A DNA stretch of 64,000 nucleotides from Dolichospermum sp. FACHB-1091 (GCF_014697585.1 NZ_JACJSB010000011.1:1-64000); one strand, 5' to 3'. Counted from the first letter of the stretch, positions 10,136 to 19,692 are shown. The notes: a model not told the origin generated them from the sequence alone. Translations and numbers: made by a program.

Positions 10136-10226
10136 AGGACTTACGCACAATTCACGGAATTAGAAACCACGCAGACCCAAAGGAAACTAATAAAACAGAG
10201 TTTTTCGGAGATTTTGCGTAAGTCCT
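10136..10226. repeat. MITE-like element, AGGACTTACGCA family (copy 2)
   Basis: Terminal inverted repeats AGGACTTACGCA (10136-10147) and TGCGTAAGTCCT (10215-10226) bound 91 bases with no coding capacity. It begins 13 bases after the stop codon of the GH116 gene. Confidence 0.85.
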
Positions 10227-12367
10227 GATACTCTAATTCGTTGAAGCTCTTTTATTTTCCTGTTATTTCCGGAATTTAGTGAAAAAATCAGTAATGGTAA
10301 GAGTTAAGGAATTTTAATCTGAAAACCTATGTTGGAAAATCTGTCTCTTTTCCCTAATTAAATCAGGGTTTGCTCAAAAGATCTCAAACCTTTATCTTCT
10401 CTCCTACTCTAGTGTGTCCTCTGTCCTCCTGGGTTCTTTTCAAGTATAATTTTCTTGATTTTCACTCCCAAAGCCACTGAAAAATCAGAAATCAGTAATT
10501 GTGTTTTACAGAGTTTGTGCCTATAATGGCTCATTCGAGCGATGATCTGTCAAAGTACATTTTTTACCCAGGTTCGCAAAAAATAATCACCAATTCCCTA
10601 CTTTATTTCGGGTTATGGGAGATAAAAAGATTGAAGTTATCTACTTAAAAAAACTCTCTCCTCTAGTTGGAAATAAATTCAGAATTTATCAGTAGACTTC
10701 AATTATCTAAAAATATACCTAGTTGCACGTTAGATAAATAAGGCTAGGACAGCAGCAGCTTTATCAATCTATTTGGTCAGGTTGGCCAGGTTCAAATGCA
10801 GCTGGTGTCTATGACTCCCATTTTCAGTTATAAGTTCCCGGTTAGTTTCAAGATCATGAAAATTTTGATCTTGATTTAGCTTTTACTGAGTGCAGCGTAT
10901 ATCACCCTGCAATTCTTGTCCCGTGACTGAAAAATTTATAGAAACTTCAACAGCCTTGGGAGTTACACCTTAACCTCTTCATTGTTATTTGTCAAGCAAT
11001 TACCTCATAAATTTTTGGGGAATTTGCCAAAAATATCTCAGTTAGTAATTCATTTTGTGGGCTGAAAAGTAGCACTTTATACAGTAAATTACACAAAATT
11101 TAATTTCTTAAAAATTATTTAGCCATAGGATCTCAGTCATGACTCTATACCGATGTATTCACATCGTCTAGAATAATCAGTGGTAGCTGACAATCAATAA
11201 TGATAGTTATTTTTCCGAAATCAGCTTAATTAATATTACTGTAGTCTTAGTTGTACTCATAATTTCTATATATAATTAGGAAACTGATTCTTTAATCAAA
11301 GAGCAATATTGTCTAATAAATAAATAGCTATCAACCAAGAAACAAGTTAATAGTTAAATGTTCATGTTGTACAGTTTTTGCTATACACATTTAGCTCAAA
11401 TGTATTCTTTGTATATAAGTAAACACATTGGTAATTTGAGTAAATATCCAAAACCAGGGGATTAACAATTAAATATATCGCCAATTATTGAATTATTTTT
11501 TAGTTCGTATTTAGTCCTATATCGATCAAAATTTATCATAACAAAATAACGCAAACTCCTTATAAGATAAGGTTTATAGCTCATAAAATTGTGTTACATA
11601 TATCGGATATTTTTGAATAAAAATTATTTTTTTATCAAAACATAGCCTGAACTACTAATTATATACTAGGAGCATATCTGAATGTAATTGATATTTTTTT
11701 TGCATTGTACAACGATAATAACAGCTACTATTGAGATTAAAGTGGGGGGTGACACCCCTCATTTTTTCCCCAGCAGGGTCGAAACTTAAACCTGCACAAG
11801 AGATAGGTAAATCTCTAGATAACTTGAGTAAAGTTAACTTAAATTTTGCCAGTTTGGCAGATGACATTAGCGACAAAAAATAGTATAAATAAAAATGTGG
11901 CTTTTGAAATTGACAAATCAATGATTTTCCTGATTCCATTCAGCAATTGTCAGCCTCTACTGAAAATTTGCGAAGTTAATGGTAAAACTTATACAGCAGT
12001 GACCAGGGAAAAGCAGAAGATTGAGCCTTGGAAGTTTCAACAGCGCACAACGGTACAGAGACTTGATTATTTTTAATCAAGTTTTCAATTACAGGTCAGG
12101 TTATGAAAAAAATCATCAGGTCTAATGCAATTTTTAGCTCATTTAAACGTATAAAATTAGAGATGCATCTCTCTCAATCACACACCCATCAGGTATCAGT
12201 TTTTGTAATTACCATACTGTTAAAAAAGGTTGTTACTTTTTTAAGCATCTACCAGCAATTGATTACCTATAGATTCCGGTCCTTCCGCCACCAGCAACTT
12301 AGCTGAGGCTGTTTATCAAGTGCAATGCAGAAACTGGACTAATTTACTCAATTTAAAGACAACTAAG
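10227..12367 (+). other. long non-coding region leading to hetP
   Basis: About 2.1 kb with many stops in all frames and no protein I recognise. The short open frames at 11655-11939 (-), 11846-12076 (+) and 12103-12306 (+) have no recognisable product. It holds the HetR-type palindrome at 11744-11760. A long untranslated leader upstream of hetP is known in Anabaena, so much of the stretch from about 11.7 kb on may be promoter and 5' UTR. In Anabaena PCC 7120 the ABC exporter gene hetC lies just upstream of hetP; it is not here. Confidence 0.6.
11744..11760. promoter_or_regulatory. HetR-binding-site-like palindrome upstream of hetP
   Basis: The sequence is GGGGGGTGACACCCCTC. From memory, the HetR site upstream of hetP in Anabaena PCC 7120 is GAGGGGTCTAACCCCTC. 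The arms GGGGT/ACCCC and the three-base spacer length match, the outer CTC matches, and both are followed by ATT. It lies about 610 bases upstream of the hetP start, in the range of the distal promoter region in Anabaena. Binding by HetR is inferred. Confidence 0.7.
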
Positions 12368-12754
12368 ATGATGAATCAAGATATTGCTGGTAGTAGTAAC
12401 AACTCAGAACCAAAAATCCATCCTGAACAGTTAGACCAGGTAGTCGAGGCGATTTTAGCAGGGAAGTATTCCTGGGCTTGCGTTTTAATGTTGCGGTTCA
12501 TTGGTTATAATCCCATGCACTATATTCCTTATCGCACTTATAACCGCATATTGAAAGAAAATGCCCGCACAAATAGGTCAAACTTACAAAATCATGAAGG
12601 TCTGAAAATTGCTAAACCAACCACAGAGAAAAAGTCCGAAAGCAATCTTACCTCTACCTGTTTAAACAAGATTAAAGATATAGCTTATCTAGAAGTGGGA
12701 GGTAAGCAAAAAGCAGAAGCACGCGCTAATACTAGGGAAAAAAAGTCGGCATAG
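12368..12754 (+). CDS. hetP: heterocyst differentiation protein HetP
   Basis: HetP drives commitment of a vegetative cell to heterocyst fate downstream of HetR. The hallmark block is clear: [17 protein letters not shown], then [20 protein letters not shown] (about residues 28-65), followed by the conserved [12 protein letters not shown]. Two tandem ATGs (12368 and 12371) give 128 or 127 aa. An open frame back to 12320 is unlikely to be used. The protein ends in a basic tail ([11 protein letters not shown]) and seems shorter at the C-terminus than Anabaena HetP (about 150-160 aa as I recall), so the tail may be truncated. The HetR-type site lies 0.6 kb upstream. Confidence 0.88.
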   Translation: MMNQDIAGSSNNSEPKIHPEQLDQVVEAILAGKYSWACVLMLRFIGYNPMHYIPYRTYNRILKENARTNRSNLQNHEGLKIAKPTTEKKSESNLTSTCLNKIKDIAYLEVGGKQKAEARANTREKKSA

Positions 12755-13686
12755 TTACTGTCCATAGTGTAATTGCTCGTTACTCAGTGCAAGTTAATTT
12801 GAAATGTGAGTAACTGCAATTACTAAATCCCTTGTAAATATGTGCCAGAATGGCAAATATATACTGATAACATCTTAATAAATTAATGGTTCATGGGGGG
12901 ACAAATTGCATTTTCCCAAAAAACTGTTTGTGTCTATAATGAAACACATAAGCTGATTCTTTGTAGCACTTATGTCTCTCAAGAATTAAATAAATCAGGA
13001 TTGACGTAATTGGCGTGCATCATACTTCTTGAAAGCTGTTAATAAGCAGATATTTAATAATTGATGCACCCTAGGCAGACACAGCTATACAATTGAATGG
13101 AAATTCATATAAATTTCATGTAAAGATATCATGAAGTTTAGATGAAAATTTGATTTTTTATATAAATTTTAAAAGAAGATATAGCAGAATTTAAAAATAA
13201 CAATCAAAGCTTTGTCACTTTTTTATCTAGGCTGAATGGTTAACGCTACGCTATCCGACAGATAATTTCATATTTAAGAAAATCTGCTGATGAGAATTTT
13301 CTGATTTTAGGCTAGTGTAAGAGATAGATTATATCCTTGCCTTTCAGGCTGCAATATTTGGAACAGATGTTCCATAATTTTCGGAGAATTAAAACCGCAT
13401 GAATTTAAATATTTTCGGGTTGATTGATAAATTTAAATACCAGTATTTATGAATATCCTTAAATCTAATAAGTGGATTTTTGAGATTATTCACTAATGCC
13501 AATAAATTTAGCATTAGGGATAGAAATTACAGAAGTTTATTTGTAGGTGTTTTACTAGATAATGCTGTTTATTGGGGGAGAAAACAGCTATGGCTGATAG
13601 ATACTGGAAATTAAAGGAATACTCAGGAAACATCCTACAGACTAAATACTGAATATCCGTGAAAATTTTTGCATCTTAAGTAATAG
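12755..13686. other. non-coding spacer between hetP and the RiPP locus
   Basis: About 930 bases, AT-rich, with no open frame I would defend and no RNA gene recognised. It presumably carries the promoter for the rightward HTH-exporter genes. A few short direct similarities (AAATTT-rich runs) have no clear meaning. Confidence 0.5.
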
Positions 13687-14337
13687 ATGCAGAAGATAGA
13701 TTTGCCGAAATTTGAAAGTAGAAGAGAACTGGTAAGAATTATGTCATCTTATTCTCATCAAGATCAAGTTGTTAATATTTACGATACCTATGAAAGTAAG
13801 TTTTTAACACCTTTTCAACGGAAGGCGTTGCTAAAAAACTTACAAAATAATTCACAACCAGAATATCGGCGACGCATTGAGATTATGCTGTTAGCAGATA
13901 TGGGGAAATCGCAAACTCATATTTGTGAAATCATAGGTTGTTCTCAGGAAATGGCCAGGTATTGGATAGGTATTGCTGAGGCCGGTATGGCGCATAAATG
14001 GAATCATCACCCATTAGGTAGACCTAAGATTGTTAATCATCAATATGTTGAAAGATTGAAAGAATTAGTTAATTGCAGTCCTCGTGAATATGGCTATGCT
14101 TTTAGTGATTGGACGGCTCAATGGTTGAGCAAACATTTAGCAAAAGAGTTAGGAATTAAAATTAGCGATCGCCATATTAACCGCCTACTTAAGCAAATGG
14201 GACTTTCCACTAAACGTAAAAATTCCCCATTGATAACTTCTGAGAATGAGGATGTGGCAATTACAATTAGTGATTTGTATTCTTCACCTGAACCCAGTTT
14301 TCATTGGTCATTTAATTTAATTCAGTCCAATAAATAA
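13687..14337 (+). CDS. transposase-derived helix-turn-helix protein, likely regulator of the exporter operon
   Basis: A 216-aa protein. The central part has the HTH_29-like helix-turn-helix of IS630-type transposases (DMGKSQTHICEIIGCSQEMA, about 75-95) and then a winged-helix HTH_33-like part (LSKHLAKELGIKISDRHINR). The DDE nuclease domain that should follow in a transposase is absent: the protein stops after about 30 further residues. It is therefore not a working transposase but a DNA-binding remnant, perhaps domesticated. The exporter starts 25 bases downstream on the same strand with a good GGAGG site between them, which implies an operon. I recall similar HTH proteins preceding peptidase-type ABC exporters in other cyanobacteria. 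Confidence 0.7.
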   Translation: MQKIDLPKFESRRELVRIMSSYSHQDQVVNIYDTYESKFLTPFQRKALLKNLQNNSQPEYRRRIEIMLLADMGKSQTHICEIIGCSQEMARYWIGIAEAGMAHKWNHHPLGRPKIVNHQYVERLKELVNCSPREYGYAFSDWTAQWLSKHLAKELGIKISDRHINRLLKQMGLSTKRKNSPLITSENEDVAITISDLYSSPEPSFHWSFNLIQSNK

Positions 14338-14362
14338 TATTTATTTTTTTGGAGGTTAGGCA

Positions 14363-17083
14363 ATGGTATCAGTCTTTTCTGATGAACAGTTAGCTAAACA
14401 TATTAGGGAAGCCTTGGGTGATTCTCTATCAAATCAAATAGTTGTAGATTGTATTAAGGTTTTAGAAATTATTGAACCACCGACAGCAAAACAATTTTGG
14501 CAAGGGACAACAGCAAAGCCGGGAATTTATATTGTACTAACAGGTAAGGTGAGATTACTTGATAGTGCTAATAATTTAATTACTACTCTTGTTCCTGGTT
14601 CATCATTTGGGGAGTTGACTTTATTTCCAGAACAAGAGTTTAGTAATTATGTTGCTAGAGCTTCAGTGAATTTAAAAATTGCCTATCTTCCTCAGAAGAT
14701 GGTGAAAAAAGTCATGGAAGAATTTCCTAGTGTTTATAATTGTTTGCTGAATAAAGCACAACTAATTAACACGCCTCGATCTTCAGAGATTCCTATTACT
14801 CAAACCCAGAAATTAGCCAAAAGTTCCAATCTTACCCAACTGACAATTGCCCCACTTACACCAACAAAAAAGCGTCCTCAATCCTTTCCGATTCCTACTG
14901 TAACTGCTGGAAATTGGTGGCGTAAATTTACCAAACGCTATCCATTTTTTGAACAACAAAGTGCTGCTGATTGTGGTGCTGCTTGTTTAGTAATGATTGG
15001 TCGTTATTGGGGGAAAAACTTCAGTATTAATCGCCTGCGGGATTTGGCTAATGTTAACCGTAGTGGTGCATCTATACGAAGTTTAAGTGCGGCGGCGGAA
15101 AGTCTTGGTTTTGCTACTCGTCCAGTGAAGGCCAGCTTAGATAAATTTACTCAACAACCTTTACCAGCCATTGCTCATTGGGATGGTAAACATTACATTG
15201 TTGTCTATGAAATTACCAAAAAACAGGTAATTATTGCTGATCCTGCTATTGGTCAACGCTCCTTGACTATTAATCAATTTAAAGCAGGTTGGACTGGTTA
15301 CGCTTTATTATTAGAACCCACAGCTTCACTCAAAAAAACACCAGAAGCTAATACGCCATTTTGGCAGTTATTGGATTTAGTTAAACCTCATTTTCAAGTC
15401 CTCTTAGAGGTATTTATTGCTTCGGTATTAATTCAGGTGTTTGGATTAGTTACACCCCTATTTACTCAACTTTTATTAGACAGAGTCATTGTTCAAGGTA
15501 GTGCCTTAACCTTAAATACTGTAGGATTTGGATTATTGATTTTTGGGTTGTTTCGCGTCGCAATTAATGGATTAAGACAATATTTACTTGACCACACAGC
15601 CAACCGAATTAGCGTTGCTTTAATGGTGGGATTTATCAAACATACATTTGCTTTACCTCTGTCATTTTTTGAGTCTCGATATGTTGGTGATATTGTTTCC
15701 CGTGTCCAAGAAAATCAAAAAATTCAGCGTTTTCTTACCGGTGAAGCTTTATCTATTGGCTTAGATTTATTAACTGTCGTTATTTATGTAGGATTAATGT
15801 TTTGGTACAGTCCACCAATGGCAGGAATGACATTAGCAATTGTCCCGCCATTTGTGTTATTAACATTATTTGCAACGCCGTTTTTACGTCGAATTAGTCG
15901 GGAGGTATTTGCCGCAGGAACGTTAGAAAATAGCTATTTAATTCAAAGCTTGACGGGGATTTCCTCCATTCGCTCAATGGCAATTGAACAGACGGTGCGT
16001 TGGCGTTGGGAAGAATTGCTGAATAATTTAATTAAAAAGAATTTTAGCGGTCAAGTAGTTAGTAATCAATTGCAATTAGTTAGCTCTACCATTCAATCTT
16101 TAGCCAGTACAGGATTATTATGGTTTGGGGCTGGGTTAGTAATTCAAAACCAACTTACTATTGGTCAATTAGTTGCTTTTAATATGCTTCTAGGGAATAT
16201 TATTCAGCCTTTCCAACGGTTAATTATCTTGTGGAATCAATTACAAGAAGTAATTGTTGCAACAGAACGAATTAATGATGTATTAGAAGCAGAACCAGAA
16301 GAAGATTTAGAATATAAACCTCGGCAAGATTTACCAAGATTAATCGGCAAAATTCGTTTTAATAACGTTACATTTCGTTATCATTCTGAGAGTGAAATTA
16401 ACATTCTAGAAAATCTCAGTTTTGAAATTTTACCTGAGCAAACTGTAGCAGTTGTAGGGCGCAGCGGTTCAGGGAAAACCACCCTTTCTAAATTGATTTT
16501 GGGTTTATATCCACCGACAGATGGAAGAGTTTTAATTGACAATCAAGATGTGACTAGTATTTCCTTGCATTCTCTGCGATCGCAAATTGGAGTTGTTGAT
16601 CAAGATACATTTTTATTTGGAGGAACAATTCGGGAAAATATCAGTATTGCCCATCCTGAAGCCTCTTTAGAAGAGATTATAGAAGCAGCCCAATTTGCAG
16701 GGGCAGATGAGTTTATTAAAAGGATGCCAATGGGCTATGAAACACAAATTGGTGAAGGTGGAGGAATGTTATCAGGAGGACAACGCCAACGGTTAGCAAT
16801 TGCCCGCGCCTTATTAGGAAATCCCAGGCTTTTAATATTAGATGAAGCAACCAGTCACCTTGATTCTGAATCTGAACGCATTATTCAAAACAACCTCAAA
16901 AAAATTCTGAAAGGACGCACAAGTATAATTATTGCTCACCGTCTTTCTACAGTTCGCCATGCTGATCTAATTTTAGTTTTAGATCGTGGTGTTTTAGTAG
17001 AAAGTGGTACTCACGACGAATTAATTACCAAAAAAGGACATTATTTTTATCTCAATCAACAACAATTAGCACAAACAAATTAA
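14363..17083 (+). CDS. peptidase C39-containing ABC exporter with N-terminal cNMP-binding-like domain
   Basis: A 906-aa exporter that should cut the leader off a peptide after a Gly-Gly type site and export the remainder across the inner membrane. In order: cyclic-nucleotide-binding-like fold (about 20-130, with PGSSFGELTLFP), linker, C39 cysteine peptidase (about 194-318; Cys204 in ADCGAAC, His in HWDGKHYIVV, Asp in IADPA), six-helix ABC membrane domain (about 345-620), and nucleotide-binding domain with Walker A GRSGSGKTT at 699-707, LSGGQRQR and ILDEATSHLD. All key residues are present. It sits 25 bases after the HTH gene and 92 bases before the HlyD gene. The domain plan also matches HetC of Anabaena, and hetP is 1.6 kb upstream, but the surrounding peptide genes favour RiPP export. 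Confidence 0.92.
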   Translation: MVSVFSDEQLAKHIREALGDSLSNQIVVDCIKVLEIIEPPTAKQFWQGTTAKPGIYIVLTGKVRLLDSANNLITTLVPGSSFGELTLFPEQEFSNYVARASVNLKIAYLPQKMVKKVMEEFPSVYNCLLNKAQLINTPRSSEIPITQTQKLAKSSNLTQLTIAPLTPTKKRPQSFPIPTVTAGNWWRKFTKRYPFFEQQSAADCGAACLVMIGRYWGKNFSINRLRDLANVNRSGASIRSLSAAAESLGFATRPVKASLDKFTQQPLPAIAHWDGKHYIVVYEITKKQVIIADPAIGQRSLTINQFKAGWTGYALLLEPTASLKKTPEANTPFWQLLDLVKPHFQVLLEVFIASVLIQVFGLVTPLFTQLLLDRVIVQGSALTLNTVGFGLLIFGLFRVAINGLRQYLLDHTANRISVALMVGFIKHTFALPLSFFESRYVGDIVSRVQENQKIQRFLTGEALSIGLDLLTVVIYVGLMFWYSPPMAGMTLAIVPPFVLLTLFATPFLRRISREVFAAGTLENSYLIQSLTGISSIRSMAIEQTVRWRWEELLNNLIKKNFSGQVVSNQLQLVSSTIQSLASTGLLWFGAGLVIQNQLTIGQLVAFNMLLGNIIQPFQRLIILWNQLQEVIVATERINDVLEAEPEEDLEYKPRQDLPRLIGKIRFNNVTFRYHSESEINILENLSFEILPEQTVAVVGRSGSGKTTLSKLILGLYPPTDGRVLIDNQDVTSISLHSLRSQIGVVDQDTFLFGGTIRENISIAHPEASLEEIIEAAQFAGADEFIKRMPMGYETQIGEGGGMLSGGQRQRLAIARALLGNPRLLILDEATSHLDSESERIIQNNLKKILKGRTSIIIAHRLSTVRHADLILVLDRGVLVESGTHDELITKKGHYFYLNQQQLAQTN

Positions 17084-17112
17084 TTGTTTTAATTGTTTAA
17101 TTGCCAACCTAC

Positions 17113-17137
17113 CCCTGACTTTTTCAAAAAGGCAGGG
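17113..17137. terminator. hairpin after the exporter gene
   Basis: CCCTGACTTTTT pairs with AAAAAGGCAGGG around a one-base loop. It belongs to the same family of GATCCC/GACTT-type hairpins that follow other genes here (20978, 34056, 57427). It lies between exporter and HlyD genes, so it may attenuate rather than end transcription. Confidence 0.5.
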
Positions 17138-17175
17138 ATCTATAACTACAAAAATAGAGAACTGTAAAATTATTT

Positions 17176-18714
17176 ATGCCTCAGTCAGTTTATACACAAA
17201 CAACAACTACTATAAATCAGCAGAATCAAACCGAATATACTGATTTTATCCCAGATCAAAATCAAAATCAGACATTAGCTAAAACCCAGGATTGGTTTTA
17301 TGGTACAGAAGAATTATTAGATGCTTTACCAAAGGTCTGGACTCGTTCAATGTTGTATTTGCTGGTCAGTTTTGCAGCAATTATTTTACCTTGGGCAATG
17401 TTAACTAAAGTTGATGAAACTGGAAATGCTATTGGACGAATAGAACCGAAAGGCGCAACACAAAAATTAGATAGTGCAGTAACTGGTACTATTGTTTATG
17501 TTAATGTTAAAGAAGGTGCAATAGTTAAATCTGGACAGGTTTTAGTAAAAATGGAATCTGATATTTTACAAACAGAAATACAACAAGCAAGAGATAAATT
17601 AGAAGGTTTAAAAAACCGCCAATCTCAAATAGAAATATTAAAAAATCAAGTCTTAATGACCATTAATATTCAACGTCAGCAAAACCAATATCAATCATTA
17701 GAAAAAATGGCGCAAGTTAATCAAGCTAGACAAACATTTGAAACTAAAAAAAGTGCTTATAATTTCCAAAATCTCGAGAAAATAGCACAAATTGATCAGA
17801 TAAAACAGAATATAAAATCTACTCAAAGTAACTATAGGTTGGTTACAAGTCGCTTAGGTCGAGATCTTTCGGAAGTTGCCCGTTATCATCTACTTTTAAA
17901 GGAAGGTGTAATTCCTCAAACTAAAGTAGTAGAATTAGAAAAAATTGCTGAAGAAAGTCAACGGTTGCAAGAAGAAGCAAAATATAATATTCAAACAGCA
18001 CGGTTAAGATTAAAAGAGCAAGAAAGTAGTTATCAGTCCCTTATGAATCAATTTAAATCAGATATTGAACAAGCAAGATTGCGATTAGAACAAGAAGAAA
18101 GTAGTTATAAAAGTGCTATTCAAGGAGGAGAATTAGCATTATTAAAAAGTCAAGAACAATTTAAAGACCTACAAAATCAAATTACTTCCCTTCAATCAGA
18201 AATTATGCAAACAGAAGGACAGATAATCTCCCTAAATTTACAACTAAAACAGCGAATTATCCGCTCTCCTATTGATGGAACAATTTTTGAACTACCCATT
18301 AAAAAACCTGGATCTGTAGTCCAAATAGGACAAATGATTGCTCAAATTGCACCCAAAAATGCAGCCTTAATTTTAAAGGCACATATGCCCAGTCAACATA
18401 GTGGTTTTGTTAAAGTAGGAATGCCGGTAAAAATTAAATTTGATGCTTATCCTTTCCAAGAATATGGAATTTCATCAGGGCGAATTACTTGGATTTCACC
18501 TAACTCTAAAATTCAGGAAAATAGTTCCAATCGTGTAGAAACTTATGAATTAGATATTGCTTTAGAAAATCCTTATATTCAAGTTGGTAACAAAGAGATT
18601 CCTCTCACCCCTGGACAAACAGCAAGTGCTGAAGTAATTATCCGTCAACGTCGAGTTATTGACTTTATAATAGATCCATTTAAGAAGTTACAAAAGAACG
18701 GTTTAGAGCTTTAA
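17176..18714 (+). CDS. HlyD-family periplasmic adaptor subunit
   Basis: A 512-aa membrane-fusion protein that links the ABC exporter to an outer-membrane channel. One membrane helix near residues 56-76 is followed by the lipoyl half-motif (GTIVYVNVKEGAIVKSGQVL), a long coiled-coil hairpin of about 220 residues rich in Q, E and K, and the returning lipoyl and beta-barrel segment (IRSPIDGTIFEL). The N-terminal 50 residues are Q/T/N-rich and cytoplasmic. It lies 92 bases after the exporter on the same strand and 140 bases before the first precursor gene. No outer-membrane channel gene is in the window. Confidence 0.92.
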   Translation: MPQSVYTQTTTTINQQNQTEYTDFIPDQNQNQTLAKTQDWFYGTEELLDALPKVWTRSMLYLLVSFAAIILPWAMLTKVDETGNAIGRIEPKGATQKLDSAVTGTIVYVNVKEGAIVKSGQVLVKMESDILQTEIQQARDKLEGLKNRQSQIEILKNQVLMTINIQRQQNQYQSLEKMAQVNQARQTFETKKSAYNFQNLEKIAQIDQIKQNIKSTQSNYRLVTSRLGRDLSEVARYHLLLKEGVIPQTKVVELEKIAEESQRLQEEAKYNIQTARLRLKEQESSYQSLMNQFKSDIEQARLRLEQEESSYKSAIQGGELALLKSQEQFKDLQNQITSLQSEIMQTEGQIISLNLQLKQRIIRSPIDGTIFELPIKKPGSVVQIGQMIAQIAPKNAALILKAHMPSQHSGFVKVGMPVKIKFDAYPFQEYGISSGRITWISPNSKIQENSSNRVETYELDIALENPYIQVGNKEIPLTPGQTASAEVIIRQRRVIDFIIDPFKKLQKNGLEL

Positions 18715-18745
18715 CTGGAATCAGCATTAAAGACATAATTCAGGG

Positions 18746-18787
18746 AATTATGTCTAATAAAAAAAGACTTTAATATGCAACTTTTAT
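18746..18787 (+). repeat. upstream-region duplication, copy 1
   Basis: About 40 bases (AATTATGTCTAATAAAAAAA followed by GACTTTAATATGCAACTTTTA) recur with few changes at 19537-19576. Both copies precede a precursor gene (the ones starting 18855 and 19693). The inner GTCT...AGAC can form a small hairpin. This points to tandem duplication of a promoter plus precursor unit, or to a shared control element. Confidence 0.65.
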
Positions 18788-18854
18788 ATAATTAATGAGA
18801 AAATAATGTAAAAATATAAGAGTCAAATAAAGTTAAGATTTGGAGAATTATACA

Positions 18855-19124
18855 ATGAAAGGAATAGTAATTAGTAACTTATTTCTTCCGCACTTAGAAA
18901 GCTTTTTTTATGATTTAAAAAAAATAGAATCAAGCATTGTATTAGGGGGATTATTTTGGGGCGATTATCCTAATTGGGGAGGGACTCCTAATGTTTTTGT
19001 CATGACCACTTATGATGGTTTAAATACCATATCAACAACTTATGAAGGAGCAGGGAATTTTCATGATAATAAATTCCATACGATAGATTATGCGAGGACA
19101 GTTAATGCTTGGGTATATCATTAA
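18855..19124 (+). CDS. candidate RiPP precursor peptide A1
   Basis: An 89-aa peptide starting at ATG 18855 with GGAG ten bases upstream (an in-frame TTG at 18840 is less likely). The leader-like part (about 1-32) begins MKGIVISNL and ends in LGG, the type of site cut by C39 peptidases. The core contains TTYDGLNTISTTYEG and then FHDNKFHTIDYA. This TxYDGxNxxxTTYEG...FHDNK pattern is shared with the next gene. There are no cysteines; the core has several Ser/Thr plus many Tyr, Trp and His. No known peptide matches by memory. Context (exporter, HlyD, parvulin, HopA1/kinase) supports a secreted modified peptide. Confidence 0.72.
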   Translation: MKGIVISNLFLPHLESFFYDLKKIESSIVLGGLFWGDYPNWGGTPNVFVMTTYDGLNTISTTYEGAGNFHDNKFHTIDYARTVNAWVYH

Positions 19125-19188
19125 TGATTTCACCAGATTTAAAGGTGCAATCAGGGAAACTGTTCACTTTTGATAATAAAATAAGCTC

Positions 19189-19443
19189 ATGGCTACAATC
19201 ATAATTTCTGACTTAAAACCTATTGAAAAAAAGACGTTTTTATCTGACTTAAATTCAGAGGAAATTACACAAATATCAGGTAGTATTTTTCTGCCTTTAG
19301 GGGATCGTCCTGCTGTTCAATTATCAACAGTTTATGATGGAATAAACAATCGTCAAACAACATATGAAGGTCCATTTGGTTTCCATGATAACAAGATTTT
19401 TGCTATTGACTTTTCCAAAATATCTGCCTATTTAGTGATTTGA
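19189..19443 (+). CDS. candidate RiPP precursor peptide A2
   Basis: An 84-aa peptide. The leader begins MATIIISDLKPIEKK and carries LNSEEITQISGS, a double-glycine-like end (GS). The core repeats the A1 pattern: STVYDGINNRQTTYEGP, then FGFHDNKIFAIDFS. There is no cysteine. The N-terminus is nearly identical to that of A3 (MATIIISDLK), showing that the leaders form a family. It lies 64 bases after A1, and a hairpin at 19473-19503 follows it. Confidence 0.75.
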   Translation: MATIIISDLKPIEKKTFLSDLNSEEITQISGSIFLPLGDRPAVQLSTVYDGINNRQTTYEGPFGFHDNKIFAIDFSKISAYLVI

Positions 19444-19472
19444 ATATTTACCAAATAATTTGTAAACTATGG

Positions 19473-19503
19473 GATTCCTGAGTTCTTTAAGAATTCAGGA
19501 ATC
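19473..19503. terminator. hairpin after precursor A2
   Basis: GATTCCTGA...TCAGGAATC with TTCTT/AAGAA forming the inner stem; a near-perfect palindrome 30 bases after the A2 stop. It is of the same hairpin family as those at 40022 and 57427. Confidence 0.6.
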
Positions 19504-19536
19504 TGGTTCTGACAATCTAATTGACAAAATTCATGA

Positions 19537-19576
19537 AATTATGTCTTAAAAAAAGACTTTAATATGCAACTATTAG
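19537..19576 (+). repeat. upstream-region duplication, copy 2
   Basis: Second copy of the 40-base stretch seen at 18746-18787 (AAATTATGTCTTAAAAAAAG, then ACTTTAATATGCAACTATTA), here upstream of precursor A3. Confidence 0.65.
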
Positions 19577-19692
19577 AATTTTTGTGAGGGAATAATGTAA
19601 TGATAAAGGAAGCAGTTAATTATTGAAGCAAATTCAGATAGAAGTTTGTCACAATTGCAAAACTATTCATGTTTTGATTAGGAAATAATATC

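Noticed and set aside
11655-12306. Three short open frames in the hetP upstream region
   Set aside because: No homology I recognise and no ribosome site. One contains the HetR-type palindrome, so they more likely lie in promoter or leader DNA.
13687-14337. Active insertion sequence
   Set aside because: No DDE catalytic domain and no terminal inverted repeats are visible around it; it is in tight operon spacing with the exporter.
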